From Propionibacteriaceae bacterium ZF39 (GTDB lineage: Bacteria > Actinomycetota > Actinomycetes > Propionibacteriales > Propionibacteriaceae): DNA of 64,000 nt. Positions 50,960 through 58,877 of the stretch are shown piece by piece. A program made the translations under genes and the position numbers. The notes beneath the pieces are model-generated. The model saw nothing but the letters and a program-made list of their open reading frames with translations. It made no database searches and was not told the origin of the DNA. Positions within the stretch are counted from its first letter, which is position 1. The number at the start of each line of letters is the position of its first letter. Location: NCBI GenBank assembly GCA_039565995.1, contig CP154795.1, forward strand, positions 2,170,001 to 2,234,000, in the 5' to 3' direction.

Positions 50960-51078
50960 GCAGGAAGGTTACGACGATTCACCGTTTCCGTTTGCGGCAA
51001 AGGCGCTGCGGGACTTCCACTCAGGGAGCCTCTAACCGGCACCGCCAAAGCCAGCTTCCTACGAGCTGTGGGAGACGA

Positions 51079-51112
51079 CAGTGGGCCCCTCGCCTATGCG
51101 AGGGGCCCACTG
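51079..51112. other. 15-bp perfect hairpin in divergent gap
   Basis: CAGTGGGCCCCTCGC-CTAT-GCGAGGGGCCCACTG is a perfect 15-bp stem. No T-run follows and no gene ends here: the flanking genes point away from it. It could be a remnant terminator, a small RNA or a protein site. Confidence 0.5.
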
Positions 51113-51167
51113 CTGAATCCAAGCGCTACGGTGCCTAACGGCCGAAACCGACAGAGGATGTGTTTCC

Positions 51168-51183
51168 GTAGGGACGTCCCTAC
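51168..51183. promoter_or_regulatory. 16-bp perfect palindrome just before the Abi gene
   Basis: GTAGGGACGTCCCTAC is a perfect palindrome ending nine bases before the GTG start at 51193. The position suits a repressor operator for this probable abortive-infection gene. TACTCT overlapping its right end could be a -10. Confidence 0.6.
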
Positions 51184-51192
51184 TCTATCACC

Positions 51193-51948
51193 GTGGTAAC
51201 CATCAGCCAAGATAGCGGCGGAAACGCTTGGACGATGGAGGCGGCCGTACGGTGGTTGAGTCGCCCGAGATTGGAGCGCTATCTCGGCCCCTCAAACAAC
51301 GATCTCGAACTGGCTATGCGCCTGTATCGATGGAATGCCCTGGCTGGCTCAGTTGCCATGATCGAAGTCGGTCAGTTGGAAGTAGCCATGCGCAATTCCT
51401 ACGTTCGCAGAATTCAGCTGGTGTACCCGGACTGGCTTTCTCCCAGTTCAGCGTTGTGGAGCCGTCGCATCGGCAATAGCGACCGGCAAGATGGCCAGCG
51501 CAGGGCGAACGATCAAACGCTAGATCGACTCGAAGAAGCGGAGAGAGGCCTCCGGACCAATGCCACTCCTGACAGGATCATCGCCAACACCTCCCTCGGC
51601 CTGTGGTGCAGCCTGACTGATTCCCACCGCGAGCCGACCCTTTGGACGCCGCTCCTCCGCGGCGCATATGCCCCCGGTACGTCCCGTGGGCCCGTGCATC
51701 GCATGGCACTCAACATCAACACTTTCCGGAACCGGATCGCCCACCACGAACCCCTGTTCTCACAAACAACGGCCTTCAGTAACAGAGTCCGAGAGGTGCG
51801 AATCCTGCATGCCATGTTGGATCCCACATCAGCGGACCTCATGTACACGGACAGACTGGAGAGACTTGTACGAGCCTGCCCAATTCCCGGGCTGGTCCAA
51901 TGGCCCGAGCCCCTCCGGGCTCCTCCGACGACGCTGCTCACGCGCTGA
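51193..51948 (+). CDS. Abi-like HEPN-domain protein
   Basis: 251 residues resembling the Abi_2 family (AbiD/AbiF): WLSRPRLERYLGPSNNDLELAMRLYRWNALAGSVAMIEVGQLEVAMRN at the N-terminus, ANTSLGLWCSLT in the middle and FRNRIAHHEPLF, the R-x4-H HEPN nuclease motif, near residue 190. HEPN proteins of this kind are RNases that halt growth on phage attack. The start is GTG 51193. Codon use is less GC-biased than that of its neighbours, which supports acquisition by transfer. Confidence 0.75.
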   Translation: MVTISQDSGGNAWTMEAAVRWLSRPRLERYLGPSNNDLELAMRLYRWNALAGSVAMIEVGQLEVAMRNSYVRRIQLVYPDWLSPSSALWSRRIGNSDRQDGQRRANDQTLDRLEEAERGLRTNATPDRIIANTSLGLWCSLTDSHREPTLWTPLLRGAYAPGTSRGPVHRMALNINTFRNRIAHHEPLFSQTTAFSNRVREVRILHAMLDPTSADLMYTDRLERLVRACPIPGLVQWPEPLRAPPTTLLTR

Positions 51949-52028
51949 AGCATCCAAGAGCGGGATTCTCGTACGCCCGCAGCCATCAAACACTGGCCTT
52001 CCAGCCCAATTGTCGACATCGTGGACCC

Positions 52029-53639
52029 ATGAAGCCCAAGTCAGCCCTGAAGGCTGCGGCCACAGCGGCAATTGCGACCACGGCCGGCCTGGCTGCGCAT
52101 GATCTTTTCCAGAAAGAACACGCCCTGCGGCGCAACTTTCCCATCCTCGCGCGGGCTCGCTATGCCCTGGAGCGGATCGGCCCGGAGCTCCGGCAATACA
52201 TCGTCACGGGCAACGACGAAGAGCGCCCGTTCAGCCGCGACCAGCGACGCTGGGTGTACGCCTCCGCGAAGGCCGAGAACAACTATTTCGCCTTCGGCAC
52301 CGACAACGACGTCGAGAACACGACCTATCCCGTCGTCAAGCACCGAACCTTCTCGGACGTCGTGCCCAGCGCCTCCCTCGCCATCGATCCCAGCGAAACG
52401 CTGCCCAGCGCCAAGATCCTGGGCGGCCCGCGCGGTCGGCGGCAGGCCTTCCGTCCCCGCTCGATCGTCAATGTCTCGGCCATGTCGTTCGGGTCGTTGA
52501 GCCCCCAGGCGATCCAGGCCATCAACCGCGGCGCCAAACGGGCCGGCTTCCTCCACAACACCGGCGAGGGTGGCCTGTCCGATCACCACCGCCAGGGCGG
52601 AGAACTGATCTTCCAGGTCGGCACCGGCTATTTCGGCTGTCGCGATGCCGACGGCAACTTCGATCTCGACCGACTCGCCGCCGTCGTCGAATCCGGCCCG
52701 GTCCGCGCGATCGAGATCAAGCTCAGCCAGGGTGCCAAGCCGGGCCTCGGCGGACACCTCCCCGGAGCCAAAGTCAATGCCGAGATCGCCCGCATCCGCG
52801 GTGTCGAGCAGGGCAAGGACGTCATCAGCCCGTCGCGCCACACGGCCTTCCGTTCCGTCGACGAACTCCTCGATTTCGTCGAGCGTGTGGCGGAGCGGAC
52901 CGGCGTACCCGTCGGAATCAAGTCAGCCGTCGGCGACCTCACCTTCTGGCAGGAACTCGCCGATCTCATGCAGCCCGGCGACCGGGGCGTCGACTTCATC
53001 GCCATCGATGGCGGCGAGGGCGGCACGGGCGCCGCTCCCCTGGTCTTCTCCGACAGCGTCTCGTTCCCGTTCCGGGTGGCGTTCACCGAGGTCTATCGGA
53101 TCTTCGCCGAACGGAACCTGCAGGACCGCGTCACCTGGATCGGCGCGGGCAAGCTCGGGCTCCCCGACAACGCCATCGTCGCCTTCGCGCTGGGCGTCGA
53201 CATGGTCCACGTGGCCCGCGAGGCCATGCTGGCGATCGGGTGCATCCAGGCGCAGAAGTGCCATACGGACCACTGCCCCACCGGCGTCGCGACCCAGGAC
53301 AGGTGGCTCGCCCGCGGGTTGGATCCGGCGGACAAATCGGTACGACTGGCCCGCTATGTGCAGACCCTGCGCCGCGATCTGCTCAAGATCTCCGAGGCGG
53401 CCGGGGTGGCCCACCCGGGCCTGCTCGGGCCGGATGACGTCGCGTTCATGGAGGGTACGCACCATCACCGGGACCTCGCCGATGTCTATGGCTACCAACC
53501 CGGCTGGGGTACGCCCGGCCCGGAGATCGCCGACGAGATCACCCGCATCATGACCACTCCCCCGGACGCGTCCGAGGAGTCCGTCGTGCAGACCGAGCCG
53601 CTGGATTCCCAGTCCGAGCCACGAGCGGCCGAGGAGTGA
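52029..53639 (+). CDS. FMN-binding glutamate synthase-family protein
   Basis: 536 residues matching the glutamate synthase central/FMN domain without amidotransferase or NADPH subunits. An N-terminal hydrophobic segment (about residues 5-25) may anchor it. Motifs: SAMSFGSLSPQAIQAINRGAK, HNTGEGGLSDHH, KLSQGAKPGLGGHLPG, AIDGGEGGTGAAP and the Cys cluster IGCIQAQKCHTDHCPTGV for an Fe-S centre. The physiological substrate of such stand-alone proteins is unclear. ATG 52029 gives the usual length. Confidence 0.87.
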   Translation: MKPKSALKAAATAAIATTAGLAAHDLFQKEHALRRNFPILARARYALERIGPELRQYIVTGNDEERPFSRDQRRWVYASAKAENNYFAFGTDNDVENTTYPVVKHRTFSDVVPSASLAIDPSETLPSAKILGGPRGRRQAFRPRSIVNVSAMSFGSLSPQAIQAINRGAKRAGFLHNTGEGGLSDHHRQGGELIFQVGTGYFGCRDADGNFDLDRLAAVVESGPVRAIEIKLSQGAKPGLGGHLPGAKVNAEIARIRGVEQGKDVISPSRHTAFRSVDELLDFVERVAERTGVPVGIKSAVGDLTFWQELADLMQPGDRGVDFIAIDGGEGGTGAAPLVFSDSVSFPFRVAFTEVYRIFAERNLQDRVTWIGAGKLGLPDNAIVAFALGVDMVHVAREAMLAIGCIQAQKCHTDHCPTGVATQDRWLARGLDPADKSVRLARYVQTLRRDLLKISEAAGVAHPGLLGPDDVAFMEGTHHHRDLADVYGYQPGWGTPGPEIADEITRIMTTPPDASEESVVQTEPLDSQSEPRAAEE

Positions 53640-53709
53640 TCGGGACGTCGGCCAATCGGGAGACCGTTCGCGAGGGAAGAACTCCCCAAGATCGTGTGTT
53701 GGGGCAGAC

Positions 53710-54684
53710 GTGGACATCCCGCTTTCCGTTCTCGATCGCACGCGTACGCGCGCCGGCACGACCGACGCCTCAGCGCTCACCCAGACCATCGACCGCGCTC
53801 GCAACGCGGAGGCTGCCGGCTATCACCGCATCTGGGTGGCCGAGCACCACGGCGTCCCGGGCATCGCGTCCGGCGTACCCGCTCTCATGGTTCAGGCGAT
53901 CGCCCACGCCACGGAGCACATCCGCATCGGCTCGGGTGGCGTCATGTTGCCGAACCACCGGCCGATCGTCGTCGGGCAGCAGTTCGCGATGCTCACCGCG
54001 CTGCATGGCTCCCGCATCGACCTCGGCGTGGGCCGATCGCTGGGCTTCACCAAGGCCGTACGCCAGGCCCTCGGCGCCGAAACCGCCCACCCGGAGGACT
54101 TCAAGAACGACATCCGCGAGCTCCGCGACTATCTCGAGGGCCATGCCGCCATCACCATCCGGCCCGCCGGCATCGAGCCCCCGCCCCTGTTCGTCCTCGG
54201 CACCGGCACCGGCCTGGCGTACGCCGCAGAGCTCGGCCTCCCGGCCGTCGTCGGTGGCCCGGCACTGTGGGCGGAACCCGACACCTTCCAGGCGTATCGC
54301 GACAACTTCCGCCCGAGCACCCAGCAGCCCGAGCCCTACCTGATCATCAGTGCCGACCTGCTCATCGCAGACACCGCCGAGGAGGCCCACACCTTGGCCC
54401 TCCCCGAGGCCTGGGCGATGGCGGCCTCGCGTACTCACGGGGAGTTCCCGCCCCTCATCGCACCTGAGGACATCCCCGCGAACCCGACACGAAAGCAAAC
54501 CGAGTTCATCGAGCAACACCTCGCCCGCTCGATCCACGGCACCGAGGACGAGGTGATCACGCGCCTGGCCGCACTGGTCGACCACACCGGTGCCGACGAG
54601 GTCATGACGACCGCGTCGACGTTCGACACCGATGCCCTCTATGCCTCCGACACCCGCCTCGCCACCGCCTGGCACCGCGCCTGA
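53710..54684 (+). CDS. LLM-class flavin-dependent oxidoreductase
   Basis: 324-residue luciferase-like monooxygenase TIM barrel: IPLSVLDRTRTRAGTTDASAL, EAAGYHRIWVAEHHGVPGIAS, HIRIGSGGVMLPNHRP, GVGRSLGF and the C-terminal HTGADEVMTTASTFD. Typical of FMN/F420-linked oxidoreductases; substrate unknown. The start is GTG 53710. The MFS transporter gene follows closely. Confidence 0.85.
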   Translation: MDIPLSVLDRTRTRAGTTDASALTQTIDRARNAEAAGYHRIWVAEHHGVPGIASGVPALMVQAIAHATEHIRIGSGGVMLPNHRPIVVGQQFAMLTALHGSRIDLGVGRSLGFTKAVRQALGAETAHPEDFKNDIRELRDYLEGHAAITIRPAGIEPPPLFVLGTGTGLAYAAELGLPAVVGGPALWAEPDTFQAYRDNFRPSTQQPEPYLIISADLLIADTAEEAHTLALPEAWAMAASRTHGEFPPLIAPEDIPANPTRKQTEFIEQHLARSIHGTEDEVITRLAALVDHTGADEVMTTASTFDTDALYASDTRLATAWHRA

Positions 54685-54712
54685 CCGGCTCCGATACCCG
54701 ATGCTTGGACCC

Positions 54713-55999
54713 ATGAACAGGAGGCGTGCTGCCACCGTGATCGACCAGACTCCGGCCCCGAAAGGCTCCCGCCGCACGCGCGCGATCACCCTCGGCGCAG
54801 CCCTGATGGCTCCCCTGATCATCATCTCCGCGATGCCGCCACTGGGAACGTCGGCCTACCTCCCCGGGCTCCCGGCCGCGACGGAAAGCCTCAACACATC
54901 AACCGCGACTGCGCAGCTGACACTGACGCTCTACATCGTCGGACTGGCCGTCGGTCAGTTGGTGATCGGCCCGCTCTCGGACCGCATCGGCCGCCGCCCT
55001 CCCCTGCTGCTGTCGATCGTTGCGTTCGTCGCGCTCACCGTCGGAGTGGCCCTCAGCCCGACCATCACGGTGATGCTGATCTTCCGATTCCTCCAGGGCA
55101 TAGCGGCCAGCGCCGGCATGGTGCTGGGCCGGGCCATCGTGCACGACATCGCCACCGGAGACCGGGCCGCCCGCGCAATGTCCACGATCATGGCGGCCGG
55201 TCTCGTCGTGCCGGCGCTCGCTCCCCTGCTCGGCGCAGTCGTGCTCGCCTTTGCCGACTGGCGCATGATCTTCCTGGTCCTCGCCGGGCTCGGCGCGCTC
55301 GTGGGCGTGTGGGTCACCTTCGCGATCCCGGAGACCCATCCGCGCCGCCGCGGCGTACCGGACGCCGCCCCTGCAGGTCGCGGCCGCCCGCAGCGGCCGC
55401 ACCACCCCAGCATGCCGCGGTTCATCTTCGCCACCCTGGTCGTGTCGCTCGCCTTCGCGTCCATGTATGCCTATGTCTCCGCCAGCCCCTTCGTCTTCCA
55501 GCAGATCTACGGGTTCACTCCGACGGGGTACGCCCTGACCGGCGCGGGACTGGCCTTCGTCATGGCAACCGTTGGCATCCTGGGCACGCGACTCCTCGGT
55601 TATCGCACCCCGCTGGGCGTACTCACTCCTGATCTCGCCGTGATCTCGGGACTCACTGTTCTGGTGATCGGCTCGGCTCTTGTGCTGATCGTCGTGCTGT
55701 CGGGCGCACCCGTCGCCTGGCTCATCGCGGCCCTGGCCCTGGCCGTCTCGCCGCTCGCGATCATCTTCGGCTCCGCGACCTCGATCGCCATGGACGCCAG
55801 CCCGTTGCCCGGCGGGACCGCTTCCGCCATCCTCGGCACCACGCAAGCACTCTTCGGTGCCGCCACTCCCCCGCTGGTCGGCATCCTCGGCCCGGACGCG
55901 CGCCCGATGGCCTTCGCCCTCGCGATCGCCGCCGCCCTCGCGCTCGGCGCGTCCGTGCTGGCCAACCGCAGCGCACCGGCAGCCGTCCGGGAAGCCTGA
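54713..55999 (+). CDS. MFS drug transporter, Bcr/CflA type
   Basis: About 428 residues with 12 predicted helices. Motif A appears as GPLSDRIGRRPPLLL after helix 2, and the Bcr/CflA signature region SAYLPGLPAATESL lies near the N-terminus; FLQGIAASAGMVLGRAIVHD is motif C-like. An exporter for drugs or metabolites. Start uncertain: ATG 54713 or GTG 54737, the latter preceded by GGAGG at 12 bp. The helix pattern fits both. Confidence 0.87.
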   Translation: MNRRRAATVIDQTPAPKGSRRTRAITLGAALMAPLIIISAMPPLGTSAYLPGLPAATESLNTSTATAQLTLTLYIVGLAVGQLVIGPLSDRIGRRPPLLLSIVAFVALTVGVALSPTITVMLIFRFLQGIAASAGMVLGRAIVHDIATGDRAARAMSTIMAAGLVVPALAPLLGAVVLAFADWRMIFLVLAGLGALVGVWVTFAIPETHPRRRGVPDAAPAGRGRPQRPHHPSMPRFIFATLVVSLAFASMYAYVSASPFVFQQIYGFTPTGYALTGAGLAFVMATVGILGTRLLGYRTPLGVLTPDLAVISGLTVLVIGSALVLIVVLSGAPVAWLIAALALAVSPLAIIFGSATSIAMDASPLPGGTASAILGTTQALFGAATPPLVGILGPDARPMAFALAIAAALALGASVLANRSAPAAVREA

Positions 56000-56000
56000 G

Positions 56001-56543
56001 CTAGCCGTTGCGGCGGCCGCGATAAGCGGCTGCCGCGACCCTGTTCCCACAGGTGGCGCTGCAGAACCGCTTGGACCGGTTGCGCGACAGGTCCACATAG
56101 ACATCGCTGCAGTCGTCGGCCGCGCACACGCGCAACCGACCCAGTTCCTCGGCCCGCAACACATCCACCATGGCCATCGCAGCTTCCACGGCCATGCGTA
56201 CCGCCAGCGGCGCGTCATCGGGCGTGGCATGCAGGTGCCATCCCCAGCCGTCGTGCTTCACGAGCCGCGGCAGGGCGCGAGCATCGGCGAGCAACCCGTT
56301 GACCAGCTCGACAACACCCGACTCCTCGCGCTCCCACAACTCGCGCAACCTGGGCCGCAGCGCCCGCACCGCCTGCAGCTCCGGCTCGTCACGGACATGG
56401 GCCCCGGTCCAGCGCCACTCGGACACGAACGCATCGAGCTCCTCGACCGTCGCCAACCCATCCGCGCCGGTCTCCCCCGCCATCGTGTTCACCAGGGCAG
56501 CGGCACCCAACAGGGCGGTCTCCGTGTCATGGGTGAAGTGCAC
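56001..56543 (-). CDS. CGNR zinc-finger protein (ABATE domain)
   Basis: 180 residues. An N-terminal helical ABATE domain (LLGAAALVNTMA, LRPRLRELW) precedes a C-terminal zinc finger RLRVCAADDCSDVYVDLSRNRSKRFCSATCGNRVAAAAYR with the defining CGNR. Proteins of this family are presumed stress regulators. Convergent with the MFS gene with a one-base gap. Confidence 0.88.
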   Translation of the reverse strand: MHFTHDTETALLGAAALVNTMAGETGADGLATVEELDAFVSEWRWTGAHVRDEPELQAVRALRPRLRELWEREESGVVELVNGLLADARALPRLVKHDGWGWHLHATPDDAPLAVRMAVEAAMAMVDVLRAEELGRLRVCAADDCSDVYVDLSRNRSKRFCSATCGNRVAAAAYRGRRNG

Positions 56544-56650
56544 TTTGACTCCTGACGGTCCTGGGACCTATCGTCATGGGCATACTCGCGTCACACCCAT
56601 GATTCCATATCCAGACGCCCGGATTCCCGAACCCGAGAGGAGGCACCCCC

Positions 56651-57640
56651 ATGCCCACCACCACCCAGTCCGCCCCCACCCCTGTGGTCACGAAGCGACG
56701 CGGCTTGTTGCTCGGGCTCATCGTGGCGGTGCTCTCCGCGATGATGTTCGGCAGCTCCGGCGCCTTCGCCAAAAGCGTGCTCGTCGAGGGGTGGACGCCC
56801 GGCGCGGCCGTGACGGCCCGGCTGACAGTGGGCGCTCTCGTGCTCGCTCCATTCACCCTGTGGGCGATGCGCGGCCGCTGGCATCTGCTGCGCAGCCGCC
56901 TGGCCTGGATCCACATCGTGCTGTTCGGGCTCATCGCCGTAGCCGGATGCCAGCTCTTCTATTTCCTCGCGGTCGAGCGCCTGTCGGTGGGCGTGGCCCT
57001 GATGCTCGAATACCTGGGCCCGATCCTCGTGGTCGGCTGGCTCTGGCTGGCGCGGGGCCTGCGTCCGCGCCGCCTCACGGTGGCCGGGATCCTGCTGGCC
57101 CTGGTCGGCCTGCTGCTGGTCCTCGATGTGCTCGGCGAGGTGCGGCTGAGCACGAGCGGCATCCTCTGGGGTCTCGCCGCAGCCGTCGGCCTCGCGGTCT
57201 TCTTCGTGGTCGGCGCCGACGATGCGTCCGGCTTGCCGCCCATCGCGTTCTCCGGCTTCGGCATGGCGCTCGGCGCGGTCACGCTCGCGGCCGCGGGATC
57301 GGTTGGAATCGTCCCGATGCGGGCTTCCTTCGGGTACGCCCAGCTCGCCGGCGCGACCGTCCCCTGGTGGGTGCCGGTCCTGTGGCTGGGCTTCGTGGCC
57401 GCCGCGATGGCGTACGTCTCGGGGATCTTCGCCGCCCGCGCCCTCGGCGCGAAGGTGAGCTCGTTCGTCGGCCTGACCGAGGTCATGTTCGCCGTCCTGT
57501 GGGCCTGGCTGCTGCTGGGCGAACTGCCCGCCCCCATCCAACTCCTCGGCGGCCTGCTGATCCTGGCGGGCGTGGCAGCGGTGAAGCTCGATGAACGCGA
57601 CACCACCCCGAACCTCGAGGTCGAACCGATCCCCGACTGA
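56651..57640 (+). CDS. EamA/RhaT-family transporter (DMT superfamily)
   Basis: 329 residues with ten predicted helices in two EamA repeats: LIVAVLSAMMFGSSGAFAKS and LWGLAAAVGLAVFFVVGADD start them, and VALMLEYLGPILVVGW / LGAKVSSFVGLTEVMFAVLWAW are the conserved second parts. Exports metabolites such as amino acids or drugs. AGGAGG before ATG 56651 supports the start. Ends before a terminator. Confidence 0.88.
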   Translation: MPTTTQSAPTPVVTKRRGLLLGLIVAVLSAMMFGSSGAFAKSVLVEGWTPGAAVTARLTVGALVLAPFTLWAMRGRWHLLRSRLAWIHIVLFGLIAVAGCQLFYFLAVERLSVGVALMLEYLGPILVVGWLWLARGLRPRRLTVAGILLALVGLLLVLDVLGEVRLSTSGILWGLAAAVGLAVFFVVGADDASGLPPIAFSGFGMALGAVTLAAAGSVGIVPMRASFGYAQLAGATVPWWVPVLWLGFVAAAMAYVSGIFAARALGAKVSSFVGLTEVMFAVLWAWLLLGELPAPIQLLGGLLILAGVAAVKLDERDTTPNLEVEPIPD

Positions 57641-57652
57641 CCCGGACATGCA

Positions 57653-57688
57653 GAACGGCGACCCGCCGGGGGGAGCGGATCGCCGTTC
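57653..57688. terminator. Terminator after the EamA transporter gene
   Basis: GAACGGCGA and TCGCCGTTC pair with a GC-rich interior, 13 bp after the stop codon, followed by GGTTC. It lies between convergent genes and probably serves both. Confidence 0.65.
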
Positions 57689-57717
57689 GGTTCAACAGTA
57701 CGCCGGTGAGGCAAGCC

Positions 57718-58098
57718 TCAGCTGAGTACGCGTACCTGCCACGGATAGGTGTAGCTCTCGCCCTTCCACGCCTTCAGGGCGCCGAGGATGCCGAGCACGA
57801 TGGAGCCGAGGCTGCCGATGATGATCATCGGGATGCCGATGACCGAGAGCACGACGGTGAGGGTGAGGATCCAGCCGATGAGGCTCACGAGCCACATGGT
57901 CAGGGTGAAGTTGACCGCACCGGCGGCCGAGTTGCGGACGAACGGCGAGCTGTCCTTCTTGAGCAGCCACACCGCGAGGGGTCCGACGATGGTGAGCCAT
58001 CCGACCGAAGCGATGGCGGCGATCACGGCAGAGAGGTGGGCAAGCATGGCCCACAGGCGGTCATCAGCGCTGGCGTACGAAGATCCCTGGTTGTTCAT
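57718..58098 (-). CDS. DUF4870 membrane protein
   Basis: 126 residues. DRLWAMLAHLSAVIAAIASVGWLTIVGPLAVWLLKKDSSPFVRNSAAGAVNF is the DUF4870 signature, with three predicted helices. The C-terminus ALKAWKGESYTYPWQ is also typical. Function unknown. The start at ATG 58098 matches the family. Confidence 0.87.
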   Translation of the reverse strand: MNNQGSSYASADDRLWAMLAHLSAVIAAIASVGWLTIVGPLAVWLLKKDSSPFVRNSAAGAVNFTLTMWLVSLIGWILTLTVVLSVIGIPMIIIGSLGSIVLGILGALKAWKGESYTYPWQVRVLS

Positions 58099-58209
58099 GA
58101 CTCCATGATGGGCCCTCCGACAGGCCGTTATGCCTGTTCCAAGGGTCTGTTCAGGGCTGGTTCCGGGCGATCCCGAACAGGGCCGCACGCCTCTGGAAGG
58201 ATGCCCGCC

Positions 58210-58689
58210 ATGGACACGATCACCGCCTCCGGTCGGCCGTTCAAGGTGCGCCGCGCCCGTCTCGACGACGTCGCCGCGATCATGGCGCTGATGGCGGACG
58301 ACCCCCTGGGCGCGACCCGCGAACCGGCCGATCCGGCGCCCTATGAGGCGGCGTTCCACGAGATCGAGGCCGACCCGAACCACTTCCTCGCCGTCGTGAC
58401 CCAGGGGGACGTGGTCGTCGGCACCCTGCAGCTCACGATCATCCCCGGCATGTCCCGCGGCGGCACGAAGCGGCTGCAGATCGAAGGCGTACGCATCGCC
58501 GGTCACGCCCGACGGCTCGGATTGGGCGTGGCAGTGATGGAGTGGGCGCATGAGTTCGGGGTATGCCACGGCGCGCGGCTGGCCCAACTGACCTCCGATC
58601 GCCAGCGTCCCGATGCGCACCGGTTCTATGAACGTCTCGGCTATGTGCCGTCACACGTCGGGTTCAAAAGGCCACTGATGGGCGATTAG
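58210..58689 (+). CDS. GNAT-family N-acetyltransferase
   Basis: 159 residues of the GNAT fold: FKVRRARLDDVAAIMALM, VVGTLQLTIIPG, the acetyl-CoA loop region HARRLGLGVAVMEWAHE, and ARLAQLTSDRQRPDAHRFYERLGYVPSHVGF. Resembles small amino-acid acetyltransferases. ATG 58210 with GGAAGG nine bases upstream is chosen over ATG 58201. The gene ends ten bases before the retron RNA. Confidence 0.85.
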   Translation: MDTITASGRPFKVRRARLDDVAAIMALMADDPLGATREPADPAPYEAAFHEIEADPNHFLAVVTQGDVVVGTLQLTIIPGMSRGGTKRLQIEGVRIAGHARRLGLGVAVMEWAHEFGVCHGARLAQLTSDRQRPDAHRFYERLGYVPSHVGFKRPLMGD

Positions 58690-58698
58690 GCTGGCTGC

Positions 58699-58843
58699 GG
58701 CGGCCGGGACGAGACAACCGACCCTGTCGGTGGATCCGAGGTTCCCTCGGGCAGTCGATCAATGCCAGCCATACCGGCGCACGTCGGTCAGTGCGCTCCG
58801 CGCACCTGCCGACTCGCACAGCGGAGAAGTCGTGCCGGCCGCC
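58699..58843 (+). ncRNA. Predicted retron msr-msd RNA
   Basis: The 145-nt segment between the GNAT gene and the reverse transcriptase is bounded by inverted repeats GGCGGCCGGGACGA (58699-58712, a1) and TCGTGCCGGCCGCC (58830-58843, a2), matching at 13 of 14 positions. The msr side has hairpins ACCGAC-CCT-GTCGGT (58717-58731) and CCGAGG-TTC-CCTCGG (58736-58750). The msd side has a long interrupted hairpin with outer GTCGG/CCGAC and inner GTGCGC-TCC-GCGCAC (58783-58813). This is the expected retron template layout directly upstream of its RT. The branching G is not identified with certainty. Confidence 0.75.
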
Positions 58844-58877
58844 CCCAGATGTCCAGCGCCCAGCGCAGGAGGAGTCA

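Noticed and set aside
58791-58877. ATG at 58791 as the reverse transcriptase start
   Set aside because: It lies inside the predicted msd hairpin and lacks a ribosome site, whereas GTG 58878 has AGGAGGAG at good spacing.
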